This document shows positions 11,717 to 22,573 of a DNA stretch of 64,000 nt, in pieces. Position 1 is the first letter of the stretch. Each line of letters starts with the position of its first letter. A program made the translations under genes and the position numbers. The stretch comes from Hymenochaete sp. R1 (lineage: Eukaryota > Basidiomycota > Agaricomycetes > Hymenochaetales > Hymenochaetaceae): positions 248,001-312,000 of the forward strand of contig JAFREE010000004.1 of NCBI GenBank assembly GCA_019400425.1, read 5' to 3'. A model generated the notes under the pieces. It was not told the DNA's origin. It searched no databases and saw nothing but the letters and a program-made list of their open reading frames with translations.

Positions 11717-12880
11717 CTAAGACTCGATCGCTTCCTTCCCGGTTTCAGACTTCCGCGAAGAGTAATTGCGGTCAAGAGCCAATCCATTTGCAGTATGACG
11801 ATTCCTCATGCAGGCAGAGGACTTATTGAGTCCATACCTCGACCTCTTCCATTCCCCTTCTGGTTCCCGTCCCACCGCCATACTCACATGCGACAAAACT
11901 TCCTCTAGCCTCTGGATCTTTTCCTCGAGATCCTATTTCGTTACTTGGTTGTTCTGCTCCACTTACGGTCCATGTTTTTCCCCCTCCGAGAACCTTCTCC
12001 CAGGCTCTATGGTGAGTGTGAGCGAAATCCTGATGATCCACTTTGCAATTTGATTTGCGCTCACGCCACACTCAGCATCTGGCATATCCGCCAGCTTTAT
12101 ATTCGGAAGGGGCTCGTCAGGGCTCGTAACAATTACGGCCAGGTCGCGGCAGTCATCGCGTAGCAAGTTCTCCGCGATCCTTGTTCAGGTATATCTCGCT
12201 CGCTCGAGAACAGTGGGAAGAGTCGGACTTTAGCGTCGAGGATGATTTCAAATGCCCCGTCGAACAACTTGAGAGTGAATCAGGTCCTCTGACGATGTTT
12301 CATAGTATCACTCTCTCCTCGGGATTTTGAAACCTCACCTTCTCTTAGGAGGCTGGCGCCCCCCACTCGAGTCGATCCCTGATGGCTTCTTTCTGTCCAT
12401 CGAAGTCTGCGATGTCCTTTCAGGCTCTTTTCCGATCCAAAAGAAGAAGGATAATCAGAAATGTCTTCTTGGACTTTTTGTCGCTTAGGTGCGGGTCGTT
12501 TAGATGTGTTATTTTGTTACCGTTTCCCAGAGCTTGGCATGGAAAGACTGGGGACATGGTCAATGTCAATGAGCAATGATAATAAGCGGCCAAGCAGGAG
12601 CACTTACATCTTTGACTCTCTCTCTCTCTCTCTCTCTCTCAGAGCTACTGAGGATGGTTTTGATTAGAAGCTGGTCTAAGAGGCGTCGAGCGGAATGAAA
12701 TCGTCTGCAACAGGGGCTCTGAGTACCACTTTGCAGCCCACATCTTCCTATACAGACACCTATGTGAGTATCAAAGTATACTTTTACGCTTAAATACTGT
12801 ATATCGCCAATCGATTCTCTAGCCCGGAACAACGAATGCGCAAATCTAACATCTTGTTGCAAAGACTCAGGAAAAACGAA
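11717..12880 (-). pseudogene. Probable decayed multi-exon gene, unknown function
   Basis: Several minus-strand segments look coding and are separated by plausible introns. Near 12,760-12,880 is FVFPESLQQDVRFAHSLF; near 12,690-12,750 is VGCKVVLRAPVADDF, followed by an in-frame stop. Near 12,350-12,420 is DFDGQKEAIRDRLEWGASLL; near 12,190-12,260 is LFDGAFEIILDAKVRLFPLF; near 12,070-12,170 is RDDCRDLAVIVTSPDEPL. From 11,900-12,000 comes a short coiled-coil stretch (DLEEKIQRLEEVL), and the frame ends at 11717. I could not join all parts without a premature stop and one apparent frame shift near 12,180, and a (CT)n tract lies between two parts. It may be a degenerate gene, or a real gene whose splicing I have misread. 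I do not recognise the family. Confidence 0.35.
12616..12640. repeat. (CT)n microsatellite
   Basis: An uninterrupted CT run of about 25 nt, lying between coding-like segments of the decayed minus-strand gene. Such tracts change length easily and could have broken the frame. Confidence 0.9.
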
Positions 12881-13180
12881 TCTCTGCTCAATTTGATTAT
12901 GATAAAGGTTACCTCATTGTTGGGTTCGAGACTTGCATCGTAGCTATCGTAGCATCACTTATGAATGCACAGAAATGACACGTGAGTTTGGGATGGACAA
13001 GTCCGCCTTGCTCAACTACTCATAAAAACCATAATTTGGTCATTCATAGCAAACCTATCGTACAATTACTACCAAAGCTGGTGTTACAAGAAGGATGACA
13101 ATGTCAGCGTAAAAGCCGTCTCAGAAGTGTGGTTTCGAGAGACCCCCCTCCCTTCCCCTGAACCACAACTCGTGAATCTG
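12881..13180. other. Intergenic region upstream of the decayed gene
   Basis: A short coding-like minus-strand segment (YDSYDASLEPNNE) is visible near 12,910-12,945 and may be a further relic of the gene at 11717-12880. Otherwise nothing recognised. Confidence 0.3.
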
Positions 13181-14673
13181 TCACAAATTGAAACATTGGA
13201 CTTTATAAGCCACACATGTTTGAAGTTCCTCGCCCCTGAGCCTCAAGTTCTCTTCTGCTTTCTCCAGCTCCCTCGACGCCTTTAACTTAGCACCTTTCTT
13301 CTTACATCTAGCCACGTTCGATTTCCAGTGCTTCACTGCGTTTTCGGCAGTTTTCAAGGCCATTTCACGACGAGCAAGTATATTGAAGTCCGAGTTCGCA
13401 AACAATGCCCGAGCCTCTAACGTCTCCAGCATCGACTTCGAGCCCTGATGAGATGGAGCTGAAGGTGGCGTTGTTGAGCTTTTGAGAACAGCGGGAGGCC
13501 TTCCTTCTGCTACAGGCTGATGTGGGACCCGTTCTTCAATACCAGTCAAGCATGTGTGCGGGACACCCCTTGAGGTTCGACGGAGGCATATGCTGCAGCG
13601 ACACGAATCTGAATCATCCTCAGCATATACAGACGAAGGTGTGGCATGACCCGGATCCGCGACCGATTCGGACTCGGACTCTGGTTCGGACTTGGCTATG
13701 TCAGAAAGCGAGAGCTCCTTCTCGACGATGTCATATTCAGAAGCTTCGTATTCCTCGCCTTCCGGTACCTCTGGAATTTTGTCCTCAAGTCTTTCGCATA
13801 TTGAATCTGGTGTAGATATGGGCCTTGAGGCCGTAGTAAACGCATTATCACTTGGACGGCTGTCTGACTCGTCCCGCTGAGAGATCATGTCAGATAGGCG
13901 AGCCTCGATTTGTAGGGAAGTGGCATTTCGCTCCTCGGATTGCTTGGATTCGAGCACTAGGTTGAAACGCGTATCGCGATAAGACGCGATTTCGGCGGAC
14001 GATTTCGCTCCAACGAGCTCAACCTCCTCCACGGAAAGACTGTCATGGCGGAGGGAGAGTGAAGTGATTGCTGGGGGAATCCAGTGATTCACCGTGTAAC
14101 GATGGGCAAGCTGAAGCATCCTTGCTGGCCTCAGAGCCAAGTTCTCTAGTTGTGAAATAGCGGTCCTGCGAACGGCATCAAATCCCCATGCAGAAGAAAA
14201 CTTCAAAGCCATTTCGAGTTCCAGTTCGGATACTTCGTGATCTTCAACACCGACTGGCCTTTTGTGATCATAGAAAAGTGCAAAATAAGTTTCGTAGCCA
14301 GAAAGTGTTCAAGATATTACTTACGTTGGAAGCGCCAGTTTCAAGAAAGAACAAAACTCGTCAGTTGTGGTATCCGTCAGTACGACATTGTCGCTACTGT
14401 TGTCCGCGTCTCCCGATGCGCTCGAGAGATTAAAATGGTCCAGAAATGCCCGGGACGATATAAACGTTTCGCGGGGTATCCTAAACAAGGTACCGCCAAC
14501 CTAGAAATAAATAAAGGAAAAAAGGGGGAATAATCGATAGATATTAAGAATGTTGCGTTTCGCATATATCCAATAGAGGCAATCGGGCTTACTTCAAAGT
14601 GAACGAGAGAGAAATAGAACAACTTGCTCTTTGGCATTGTGAATCGCTCAAGAGTTTGTGCCGGAATATGCAT
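13181..14673 (-). CDS. BTB/POZ-like protein, paralogue E, with CxCxxC motif and coiled-coil tail
   Basis: Exons 14673-14593, 14500-14325 and 14258-13181 give 444 aa. Exon 1 starts MHIPAQTLERFTMPKSKL and ends FYFSLVHFE. Exon 2 (176 nt) has VGGTLFRIPRETFISS to FLKLALP. Exon 3 has WGFDAVRRTAISQLE and YTVNHWIPPAITSL, a very acidic/serine linker, CRCSICLRRTSRGVP near residues 305-315, and a C-terminal basic helix (KKKGAKLKASRELEKAEEN). It is closest in plan to paralogue C, sharing the CxCxxCLR motif, tail and promoter layout, which suggests a recent duplication. No signal peptide or membrane segment. Confidence 0.82.
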
Positions 14674-14747
14674 GAGGCGACGAACGCTCCGACACGCAAT
14701 GGTGGGAAAGAAGAGAGAAGGGGCTACTCGGTGACAACAGTCCTTGA
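14674..14747. other. 5' leader of BTB paralogue E
   Basis: Short sequence between the TATA box and the start codon of paralogue E; expected to contain the transcription start. Confidence 0.35.
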
Positions 14748-14758
14748 CTTTATATATA
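14748..14758 (-). promoter_or_regulatory. TATA box of BTB paralogue E
   Basis: TATATATAAAG on the minus strand, about 75-85 nt before the start codon at 14673, matching the position of the paralogue C element. Confidence 0.5.
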
Positions 14759-15377
14759 CCAAGGATCAGGCGATGACGAACGTAAACAATTGAAAAGGTA
14801 TCTTGTTATCTACTTCGAATAGGCGCCTGGAGCCTCGTGGTTTGTATCTTGAGCCTAGACGATACTGGCAGGCGCGACAAGGGAGGAAGTTGCTATATTT
14901 TGCAGCAACAGAAGTACCATAAGCCACTGGATTGCAACAATAACAGAATGAGAATTTGAAATGTTTTTTTTTACCGTTATACTGCTGAGAATGCCTCTAG
15001 GAAAAGTGCCCGATGATCAGACGGTGGACTCGGCGTCTTGAGAAGTTCAAGCAATTTCTCACATTTTGCAAAAGACTTTCCACCATTCTCCTGAATCCTG
15101 CCGTCACTTCCAAATATTAATACTCGTCAAGGAAAGGCCATAGAATGGAAGACAACAGACGCGGTAAGAAAGAGAGCGACCGAGTCCATTCGCACTGGCA
15201 CAGCAAGTGATGTCAATGTGGCTGTAAAAGAATGACGACTGTGCATGTGACTCTAAAAGCGTCGGCTCCGATTCGCGGATTCGAATGAGGCCAGACTCAG
15301 CCAGCCAGCAGCACGTTCTTCCTTTCCCTTTCACTTTCATCTCCAGCTCAAGACTTTGTAAATTTACTTGGGAAAAA
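14759..15377. other. Divergent spacer, BTB paralogue E / phosphatidylserine synthase
   Basis: About 620 bp containing the phosphatidylserine synthase promoter. A long minus-strand frame (15104-15595) overlaps the synthase exons and is not protein-like. No specific regulatory site recognised. Confidence 0.35.
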
Positions 15378-16229
15378 ATGTCTGGAAAGAAGGACCCGCA
15401 GAAAATCACGAAGGAGAACGCTCTCAAAGAGTATGCGGAGACAGAAGGCCATTTCAGCCTTGTTCGGTCAGTTGTGAACCCGTACTCCCTATGCCCTATT
15501 CTTCGATATTCATGTAATGCCTTTTTCTTCTTTAGAAACTTCCGACTTGCAGACCTCGTAACTATAATGAATGGAGTCTGTGGATCCTTCTCCATCTTTT
15601 CATCGGCCAGGTACCTTATTACAAGTGATATCGACTACCTCTATGCCGCTCTTGCCTACCCTCTCGCTGGCCTCATGTTTGACTTTTTCGACGGCAAAGT
15701 TGCTAGGTGGAGAAAGGAGAGTAGTATGATTGGCCAAGAACTGGATAGTTTGGCAGATCTGGTCAGTCCTTTTCAATCGAACATTGACTTACCCCACCCC
15801 ATCCTTCGCTCCGTGCAATGATCTGACCTATAATTGTCTTAGATCTCATTTGGGGTTGCCCCTGCGGTGGTCGCATTTGTCGTCGGCCTACGGACATACC
15901 TTGACACTGTCGCGCTGACAGGCTTCATTTGCTGCGGTCTCGCCCGGCTCGCCCGGTTCAACGCCACAGTCGCCTCTGTGCCGAAAGACGGAACGGGCAA
16001 GGCGAAATATTTCGAAGGTTTACCAATCCCTTCGTCACTTGGGCTCGTCGCTGTCCTCAGCTATTGGACGTCAAAAGGGTGGATAGAAGGCAAGGAAGGC
16101 ATCCCCGGAGGTGTCATTCATCTGTGGGGCTCGGAAGGAGGCAGCGGAGAGGTTCATATCGTCTCCTTTGTCTTTGCACTTTGGGCAGCGGCAATGGTCA
16201 GCAAGACATTGAGAATCCGGAAGATATGA
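15378..16229 (+). CDS. CHO1: CDP-diacylglycerol-serine O-phosphatidyltransferase (phosphatidylserine synthase)
   Basis: Makes phosphatidylserine from CDP-diacylglycerol and serine in the endoplasmic reticulum. Exons 15378-15466, 15536-15761 and 15843-16229 give 233 aa. Exon 2 holds the complete CDP-alcohol phosphatidyltransferase signature D-x2-D-G-x2-A-R-x9-G-x3-D-x3-D, visible as DFFDGKVARW, then GQELDSLAD. Exon 3 adds ISFGVAPA, the CCGLARLARFN helix and GLPIPSS, which distinguish serine synthases from inositol synthases. The charged N-terminus (MSGKKDPQKITKENALKEYA) is cytosolic and several hydrophobic helices follow. Slightly shorter than the yeast enzyme. A second member of the superfamily, PIS1, lies 8 kb downstream. 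Confidence 0.92.
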
Positions 16230-16638
16230 TTTTTTTTGAGGACACGAACTTTCCATGTCATTTCTACGATATCACGATAATGAGTTTGGTGAAGAGCCTT
16301 TGGAGACACGGACAACTCTTGCTTTATACTCTAATCCTGGTTTACCCAATTTTTGTGTTTGCGGCCGTTATGTTACAAATTTCTTTAACAGGCATTGTAA
16401 CGCATACTTGCTAGTACACCTATCTCTACTTGCTGTGCAATTGCATTCTCGAAAATTGACAGTAAAGATTCGCTAATATACCGAAGTCAAGTACCAAGCA
16501 TGGAGTGTGGAAAGATTTTAGACTCCGCTAATTATGAAATAATAACGCGTCGCGTCGCGCTTCAAGTTTGGTGCCAGGCTTGTACCTCGACTGCAACTTC
16601 TTGCGACTCCGTATTCGGTTTAAGGTATATCTGTTGAA
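16230..16638. other. Intergenic region (phosphatidylserine synthase 3' / NSE1 5')
   Basis: 409 bp between two plus-strand genes: presumed 3' UTR then the NSE1 promoter. Small open frames show no family features. Confidence 0.35.
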
Positions 16639-18116
16639 ATGGTATCGTCAAGAGTACACTCTGGAGATGTCCATCGCCTCTTCCTTCAAGGAGCAATGTC
16701 GCGCAGGGTCATGACCGAGCGCGTCACAAAGGCCTTGTGGAAAGCCTGCGTCGAAGCAATTGGAAGTGCGTACACGAAGCCTCTATCGAAAATTCCCGTG
16801 ATTTAACTGGCCTTAAAGATGCAGACCCGACTAAGAGGTTGGACTTCACCGGAAGTCGAGAAGAATGGGATGCATTTGAAAGCAAAATCCAGTCGATGCT
16901 CGAGCCTCTAGATCTCGATTTCGCGCACGCCAAGGACGAAGAAACGGGTGCTATGATGTACGCTATTGTACGTTTCCCTGTGGACGTCCGGAAGCTCTGT
17001 AACTCATGGTTGAAACGGACAGGTGAACATGAAAAGCGACGAGCCGTCCCAACTCGCTTCCGACTACACCATTAGCGAAATCGCATTTTTCAAGGCACTT
17101 GTGGGTATCTCTTCTTTTCAGTACTTCCCCAAAGTGCAATATTAGACTCATTATCCAACACCAAGATCGAGCAAATCATGCTTTCCCCACGTCACGCTTT
17201 CTCTATCTCTTCATTGGCCGCTTTACGCGAAGTAAGCCACCTCAAGAAACCCGCCAGCATGACTAAGGCGCAGGGCGAGATCGTACTTTCCAGCTTCGTT
17301 GCTCGCGGCTGGCTCACCAAGAGCAAGCGCGCCCGGTACTCTCTTGGACCACGTACACTTCTTGAACTGAAAACGTACCTCGAGGAGACGTACGAGGACG
17401 AGATTTTGGAGTGTACAGTTTGCCAAGACGTGCGTGATTACTCCTATTTTTGTGTCGTCCTTTCAAAATCATTTTGTGTATGCGTGTGTATGTGGAACGA
17501 GGGCGACAGGGCGTTAACGTTTTGTTTATTTTATCTATCATCTATACAGCTCGTGACCAAAGGCGTCCGTTGCCCAACTCCGAACTGCAAAGCATATCTG
17601 CACAAATTCTGCCACGAACGCAACCGCCGTCGAGGAGAAGCTGGCCGCAAGTGTCCCGTCTGCCAAACGCTCTGGATTGAGGGCCAATTGGACCCATTAC
17701 CTATCGGGGAGGGTGCCGTGGGCGACAACTTTGTTGAGCAGCGACGAAAGAGACGGAGCGCAGATGGGGATGATGATGGGGAAGAAGACGAGGAAGAAGA
17801 GGCGGAGGAGGAAGAGAGCCAGGGGCTGACACAGGCGCAAACACAGAGTACCCAGACTCAGAGTCAAAGTCAGACTCAGACTCAGAGTCGATCTCAGCCA
17901 TCACGCTCGTATAGGACCCAGAGGACACAAAGGAAGGCTAAGAAACCGTCAGCGGCGTCGCAGAAGGCAAGTGGGCGGAGCAAGAAGAAAAGGGCTGTCG
18001 TTTCCGATGAGGAAGAGGATGAACTTCCTGATGATATGTATGTTGACGATACAGCCGTCGACATCGACGATTTATCGCAGATTCGTGCAGATACCCAGCC
18101 CACGCGAAGGAGGTAA
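16639..18116 (+). CDS. NSE1: NSE1, RING-like subunit of the Smc5/6 complex
   Basis: Non-SMC element 1 acts in the Smc5/6 complex in DNA repair and has a C-terminal variant RING linked to ubiquitin ligase activity. Exons 16639-16765, 16819-16967, 17023-17104, 17146-17429 and 17550-18116 give 402 aa. The winged-helix part is recognised from FLQGAMSRRVMTE, YTISEIAFFKALVDSLSNTK and GEIVLSSFVARGWL. The RING starts CTVCQD at the end of exon 4 and continues in exon 5 with GVRCPTPNCKAYLHKFC and CPVC. The intron dividing it (120 nt) is stop-free and a multiple of three, so retained transcripts would stay in frame but split the first zinc knuckle. The C-terminal third is disordered: acidic Asp/Glu run, a Gln/Thr/Ser repeat region, then basic and acidic patches. 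Confidence 0.88.
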
Positions 18117-18255
18117 TTTGTGACCTCTCTCACTCATTGATCTTGTATCTTATGTTTGTATACATCCAGACTTTATTGAGGTCAACTATGATTAAGCGAT
18201 CTTAAATTTGTACAAATCTATAATATCACCCCGCTACTTCTTCTACCATAAGATG

Positions 18256-21200
18256 CTATGGAATCGACACATGACCGTCTCTCGGTACGTCTCCCTCTTT
18301 CCCCTCCGAGAATCCAAACGTGCCCTTCCCCCAGATCGTCTTCCGCTTCTTTTTCTGCCCCTCTCCGAATTCCTCGTTCCATTTTCGCAGGGCGGCGAGC
18401 GTCCCCAGCGACTCGGATGACGATGCTGAGATCTCTTTGAGTGCCTTTGTGAAATGGCGAAGGTCGAGAACACGAGGCTCGTCGGTAACTTGCGCGAGAA
18501 CTGAAGGGGGGCTTTTTGGGTCTGAAGTTTGGGAGGGCGCTTCTTGATCGTCTGAAGTTTCTTGGGTGGTTGAAGGTCGGTCCGTTTGGCTAGCTACCTC
18601 CTCGCTGCCTGCATCGGTGGAGACAGTTTCGGCAGACGGCTCGCTTTCAACGACGATTTCCTTGTTTTTGGTATCGTTTGATTCAGATACTACCCAGGGG
18701 AGAGAAATACCTTCCTTGACAGCATCAAGCGCAGCTGATACACACAGATCTAGGAAAGAGGTAAAAGGGGAAAAATAGAAGTGAATACAAAGCCGATCAT
18801 GAAGGGGGGGGGGACCTACGTTTGAGGTCAGAGCCTGAGAAAAGCTCTGTACGTTTTGCAAGCCAAGAAAGATCAACATCAGGAGCAAGGAGTTCATCAC
18901 GAAGAAGAATCTTCAATATTTCTGAAAGCAGAATAAATCTCTCGATTCGGATTGTCCATGATAACATAACAAACCTTCTCGCTCCTTCTGACCTGGTAAA
19001 TCAACTAGCATTCTCCTAGGCAACCTTCTCAGAATCGCGTCGTCCAGATCAAACGGCCGGTTCGTCGCTCCAATTACGATCACGTTGCTGTCCCTCTTCG
19101 TTTTCAGCCCGTCCATCTCCTGCATGAACTCGGTGATGACCCCGTTATGCGCAAGAGAGCTACCAGAATCACGAGCGGAGGAACGTGAGCCAAAGAGAGC
19201 GTCAATTTCATCTAGGAAGACGACGCAAGGGGATAGACGTCGAGCAAGGGAGAACACAGAGCGAACGAGTTTCTCGCCTTCACCGACATACTAGGATCAA
19301 AACAATCAGTAAATCTGATTCTGAAAAGACTGAAGTCATATAATGCCCACCATGTCCATGACATCTGAAGGCTGCACCGCCAGCATCCTGCACCCAGCAT
19401 CTTTTGCCAAGGCCCTCACCACCAGTGTTTTCCCTGTCCCAGGAGGTCCAAATAATAAACACCCGGTCATGCTATGCTGCTTCAAGATACCTGTCTGGAA
19501 CGCAGCGGGATGAAGTAACGGTAGTGACACAATGGACCGAACTGAATCAATAGTATGCGCAGGCAAGTGCACATCATCAAAGGAGGTCGACATCGACGCA
19601 GAGTCAACAATACACCCAAGCAAGCGTTGCTCGTATTGTGTCAGATCTGGTTCCTCCTTCACCCGCTGAATGATCTCGTCCTGCGTAGGTGTGTACGGCT
19701 CTTCGCCTTCTTCGCCTTCAAGGTCGTGGAATTCTTTATCCTTCAGCGTCCTCCCTCCAGCCTCCCGAACCCACGTTTTCTTGAGGTCCCGGATGGCGGA
19801 CTTTTGAGACCATGCGGCAACTACTGCTGACCAGGGCACAGACGTAGGCTCGAGGGATACCCTCACATCCGTGCTGTTGAGATTCTCTGCCATGATGGTA
19901 CCAATCGCGCGATCTGCAATCATTTTGACGTTTTTCCAAAGCTCAATATTGCGGCCCCAAGCATCCCAGAGCGTGAGAGTATCCGATTGTTCGATCTTTG
20001 AATCTGAATCTGGTCCGACAGTGGTTGTCTCTGACGAAGGCATCCCAGTATTTCCTTGGGCCTGCACTGTTCGTACAAGCTCAGGTAAACTATCCTCGAT
20101 TACACCTCCGACTGACGCAACCCCCATACGCATTGTCAATTCGTTTATCTCCCTCCTCCTCGATGTTCGGCAAACTCGTTCAAGACCCGGGTTGCGTACC
20201 TTTGGAACTAGCACCGAAGACCTAAAGTATTGAGAGCCGTTTTCATCACCATCACCACCGTCAGCGTGATCCTGAAGGGATGACAAGAGTGAGGAAGGAG
20301 GCCCGCTCTGCGGGCTGCCTCCGAGCAGCACGAAACCAGGGCCTTCCTTCCCTGAAGAAGCCCTGTCAAAGGGATCGGGCAGCCGTGGAATTTCATCTAA
20401 TAGCTCAAGTTCGTTCCTCTCCCATTTACGAAGTCGTTCACGCAGCCTGCGCTCACGGGCTTTATCGGCATACTCGTCCTCGCCGTGTTCGGGGTCATGT
20501 CTGCCCGATCGCGGAGGTAAGCTAATTATGGGTGAACCAGCCTTAGAATTCATGAGTCCTAACAAGGCTTGCGGGCCAAAGGGTGGGGGTGTAGATGATG
20601 TAGTAATCGAGGGGGTGATGCCGAATATGATAGTAATGGACTCTGCAACAGGCGCGTAAGAACGCTGCAAAGGGCCTTGTCTGCGTTGGCGAATGGCTGC
20701 CAGAAGGGAGGGATACCAAGTCGACGCGGAGGCGGCCAAGGTGGGATAATCGCGAATATAAATTAATCGAGAACGTCGCTTTCCTTTTGATGAGGCTACC
20801 TCCCCTTCTCGTTGTAAGGATTTTCTTATTAACTCATCAAAGAAAGCCTTGATTTTGAATGCTGGGGAGTTTGTCGCTGGACGACCTGCACGACTGGTCC
20901 TTGAAGAGCTCGGAGGAGAAAGGAGATGGAAAGTCATTTGAGCAGGGAAGTAAGGTGAATCGTAATGTCCTTTGTCTTCACCCTCTTCTTCCCTTGGGGG
21001 AGCATTGGTAGAGGGAGGCATTTGTGGTCGTGGCGCCGGAGCACGGAAGTGCAATGGATTTTCAGGAAGTTGAAAAACAGAAGCAGCTGCTCAAAAAGTC
21101 AATCCATTGCAAATTTCAAATTAGAAAAAAAACTTGCCTTTACCAAAGCACCCAGACTCCCCCGCTGCAAGCTGGACAGCATCCAATACTACCACTTCCG

Positions 21201-21870
21201 AATCAGTTCGCCTCGCCAACTCACGCACGGTTTCGTCAATCACATACTCGCCGCCTTCAAAAGGACAATACAGCGCCATTGTCGGTTCCGATACCCCACC
21301 CGATGGCGATGCGTAAGCCGCACGGTGTTGTGTCTGCGGATGAAGAGTGATATGAAGGTCTGTGAGGACTTTGTCCATGAGCTCGGGAGGAGGAAGTGCA
21401 GAGGGGGAAGCAGGTTCCATGTTTTCAGGTGTCCAGAGAATATTGAGTTCATCAGGGAGAGGATGTGGAGGAGTAGCTGATTCTGTGTCTGCTTTGCTCC
21501 TCCTTGTCCGCTTTGGCTTCTCTTGCCCGTCCTCCGTACCTTCTGGCGCATCTTCACCCTCATCAGGGGGTTCCTCTGGCGGAGGTGATTCCGAAGTTAT
21601 TGTCGTCTCGCCTTTTTCGGACACGCCGTTAGCTGCATCGTGTGTGGAAGCAGGAGGAGTTGAGGAAGACGAGGCGCGCTTATGTGTACGGGATGCAGCA
21701 TTGCGGGTACGTGCAGGGGTTGCGGCGTCACGACTCGGACGAGGATTGCGCGCCGATTTTGGGGTGGTTGCAGCAGCGGCTGAGGAGGCAGAAAGGAGGA
21801 TCTGGTTTGAACCACGAACCTTCTTGCTAGCTAAAGAACGTGTTGCCTGCCTGAGGAAGGAAGAACGCAT
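18256..21870 (-). CDS. Large AAA+ ATPase, MSP1/ATAD1-like, probably mitochondrial
   Basis: Exons 21870-21144, 21086-19351, 19290-18975, 18921-18820 and 18749-18256 give about 1,124 aa. The single AAA module is near the C-terminus: Walker A GPPGTGKT, then YVGEGEK, Walker B VVFLDEIDALF, sensor GATNRPFDLDDAILRRLPRR, and a small domain with LSWLAKRTELFSGSDLK. This ATPase is of the meiotic/MSP1-spastin class. The long N-terminal part is low complexity (Ser/Ala/Pro/Glu-rich), then family-like segments NPLHFRAPAPRP and YIRDYPTLAAS. The start at 21870 gives MRSSFLRQATRSLASKKVRG, an Arg/Ser-rich, acid-free presequence-like start. An upstream in-frame ATG at 21987 would add 39 Cys/Ser-rich residues. 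The first intron has two in-phase donors six nt apart (gtaaag or gcaagt). Substrate unknown. Confidence 0.82.
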
Positions 21871-21987
21871 GCAAGAGGAAGAGTAGACCGAAGCGGTCGA
21901 TGAGCAACTCGAAGCCGGACAAGATTCACCCGTGACGGCACAGGCATCCTCACAAGCTGATCGACGGTAATCGACGCCCAAGCACAT

Positions 21988-22504
21988 TCTAAAGTTCGTA
22001 GTATATTATATTATAAACTTTTATATATTTCTTCGATGTCGTTTGCGCCTTCTTGCAAGCAATCGTTCTCGTATCCCTGTTAAGTTTGTCCGTTTTCAGA
22101 ACGACTTTCGCGAGATGCGATCATGCCACCGCGGCTGCTCAAGAACTCCAACGACAATCTCACGATCTCCTCTTGGGCAGGCTGAAGAAAAAGGGGCTAG
22201 ACTTTCGCAATGTGGCGTGTACCAGCGCGGTGTACCGATGCATGTATAGTATCCGTCTTGGTCTCTCAAATCTAAGGTCAAACAAGTCTCAATACGGCTC
22301 GTTGAATAACTGCTTAATCCATTGTTTTTTGTCCTTCGAGTCGCTCACCGCACTGGCTTACCTCGTTTAGGACCGTTGGTGGGGAACGATGTCCTCTTCT
22401 CGTCGAAGTATCCCGCTAAATTGAACCGGTATCGCGTCCCATATGGATCTCTCCGGCTCAGGTGGCATGGCGCAATGTAATCGGTTGCAATATTACAAGC
22501 TGAG
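21988..22504. other. Divergent spacer, AAA+ ATPase / orphan gene
   Basis: Begins with a very AT-rich stretch (about 21,997-22,030) that contains TATA-like sequence for the minus-strand ATPase gene. A plus-strand frame (22053-22370) looks superficially like a signal peptide but starts with TTG and has no usable ATG, so it is not called. Confidence 0.35.
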
Positions 22505-22512
22505 TATAAATA
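22505..22512 (+). promoter_or_regulatory. TATA box of the orphan gene
   Basis: TATAAATA 62-69 nt before the ATG at 22574. Confidence 0.45.
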
Positions 22513-22573
22513 AAGACCACATTCGAGCCCTCGGGTTTCCGTATCCCTTTACCGCCACTTGGAGACCAAGAAC

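Noticed and set aside
15104..15595. 163-codon minus-strand frame across the phosphatidylserine synthase start
   Set aside because: It is a shadow of the plus-strand gene with no protein-like features.
22053..22370. Plus-strand frame with a signal-peptide-like start (QAIVLVSLLSLSVF)
   Set aside because: Its first codon is TTG and no in-frame ATG precedes the hydrophobic stretch; no splice arrangement rescues it.
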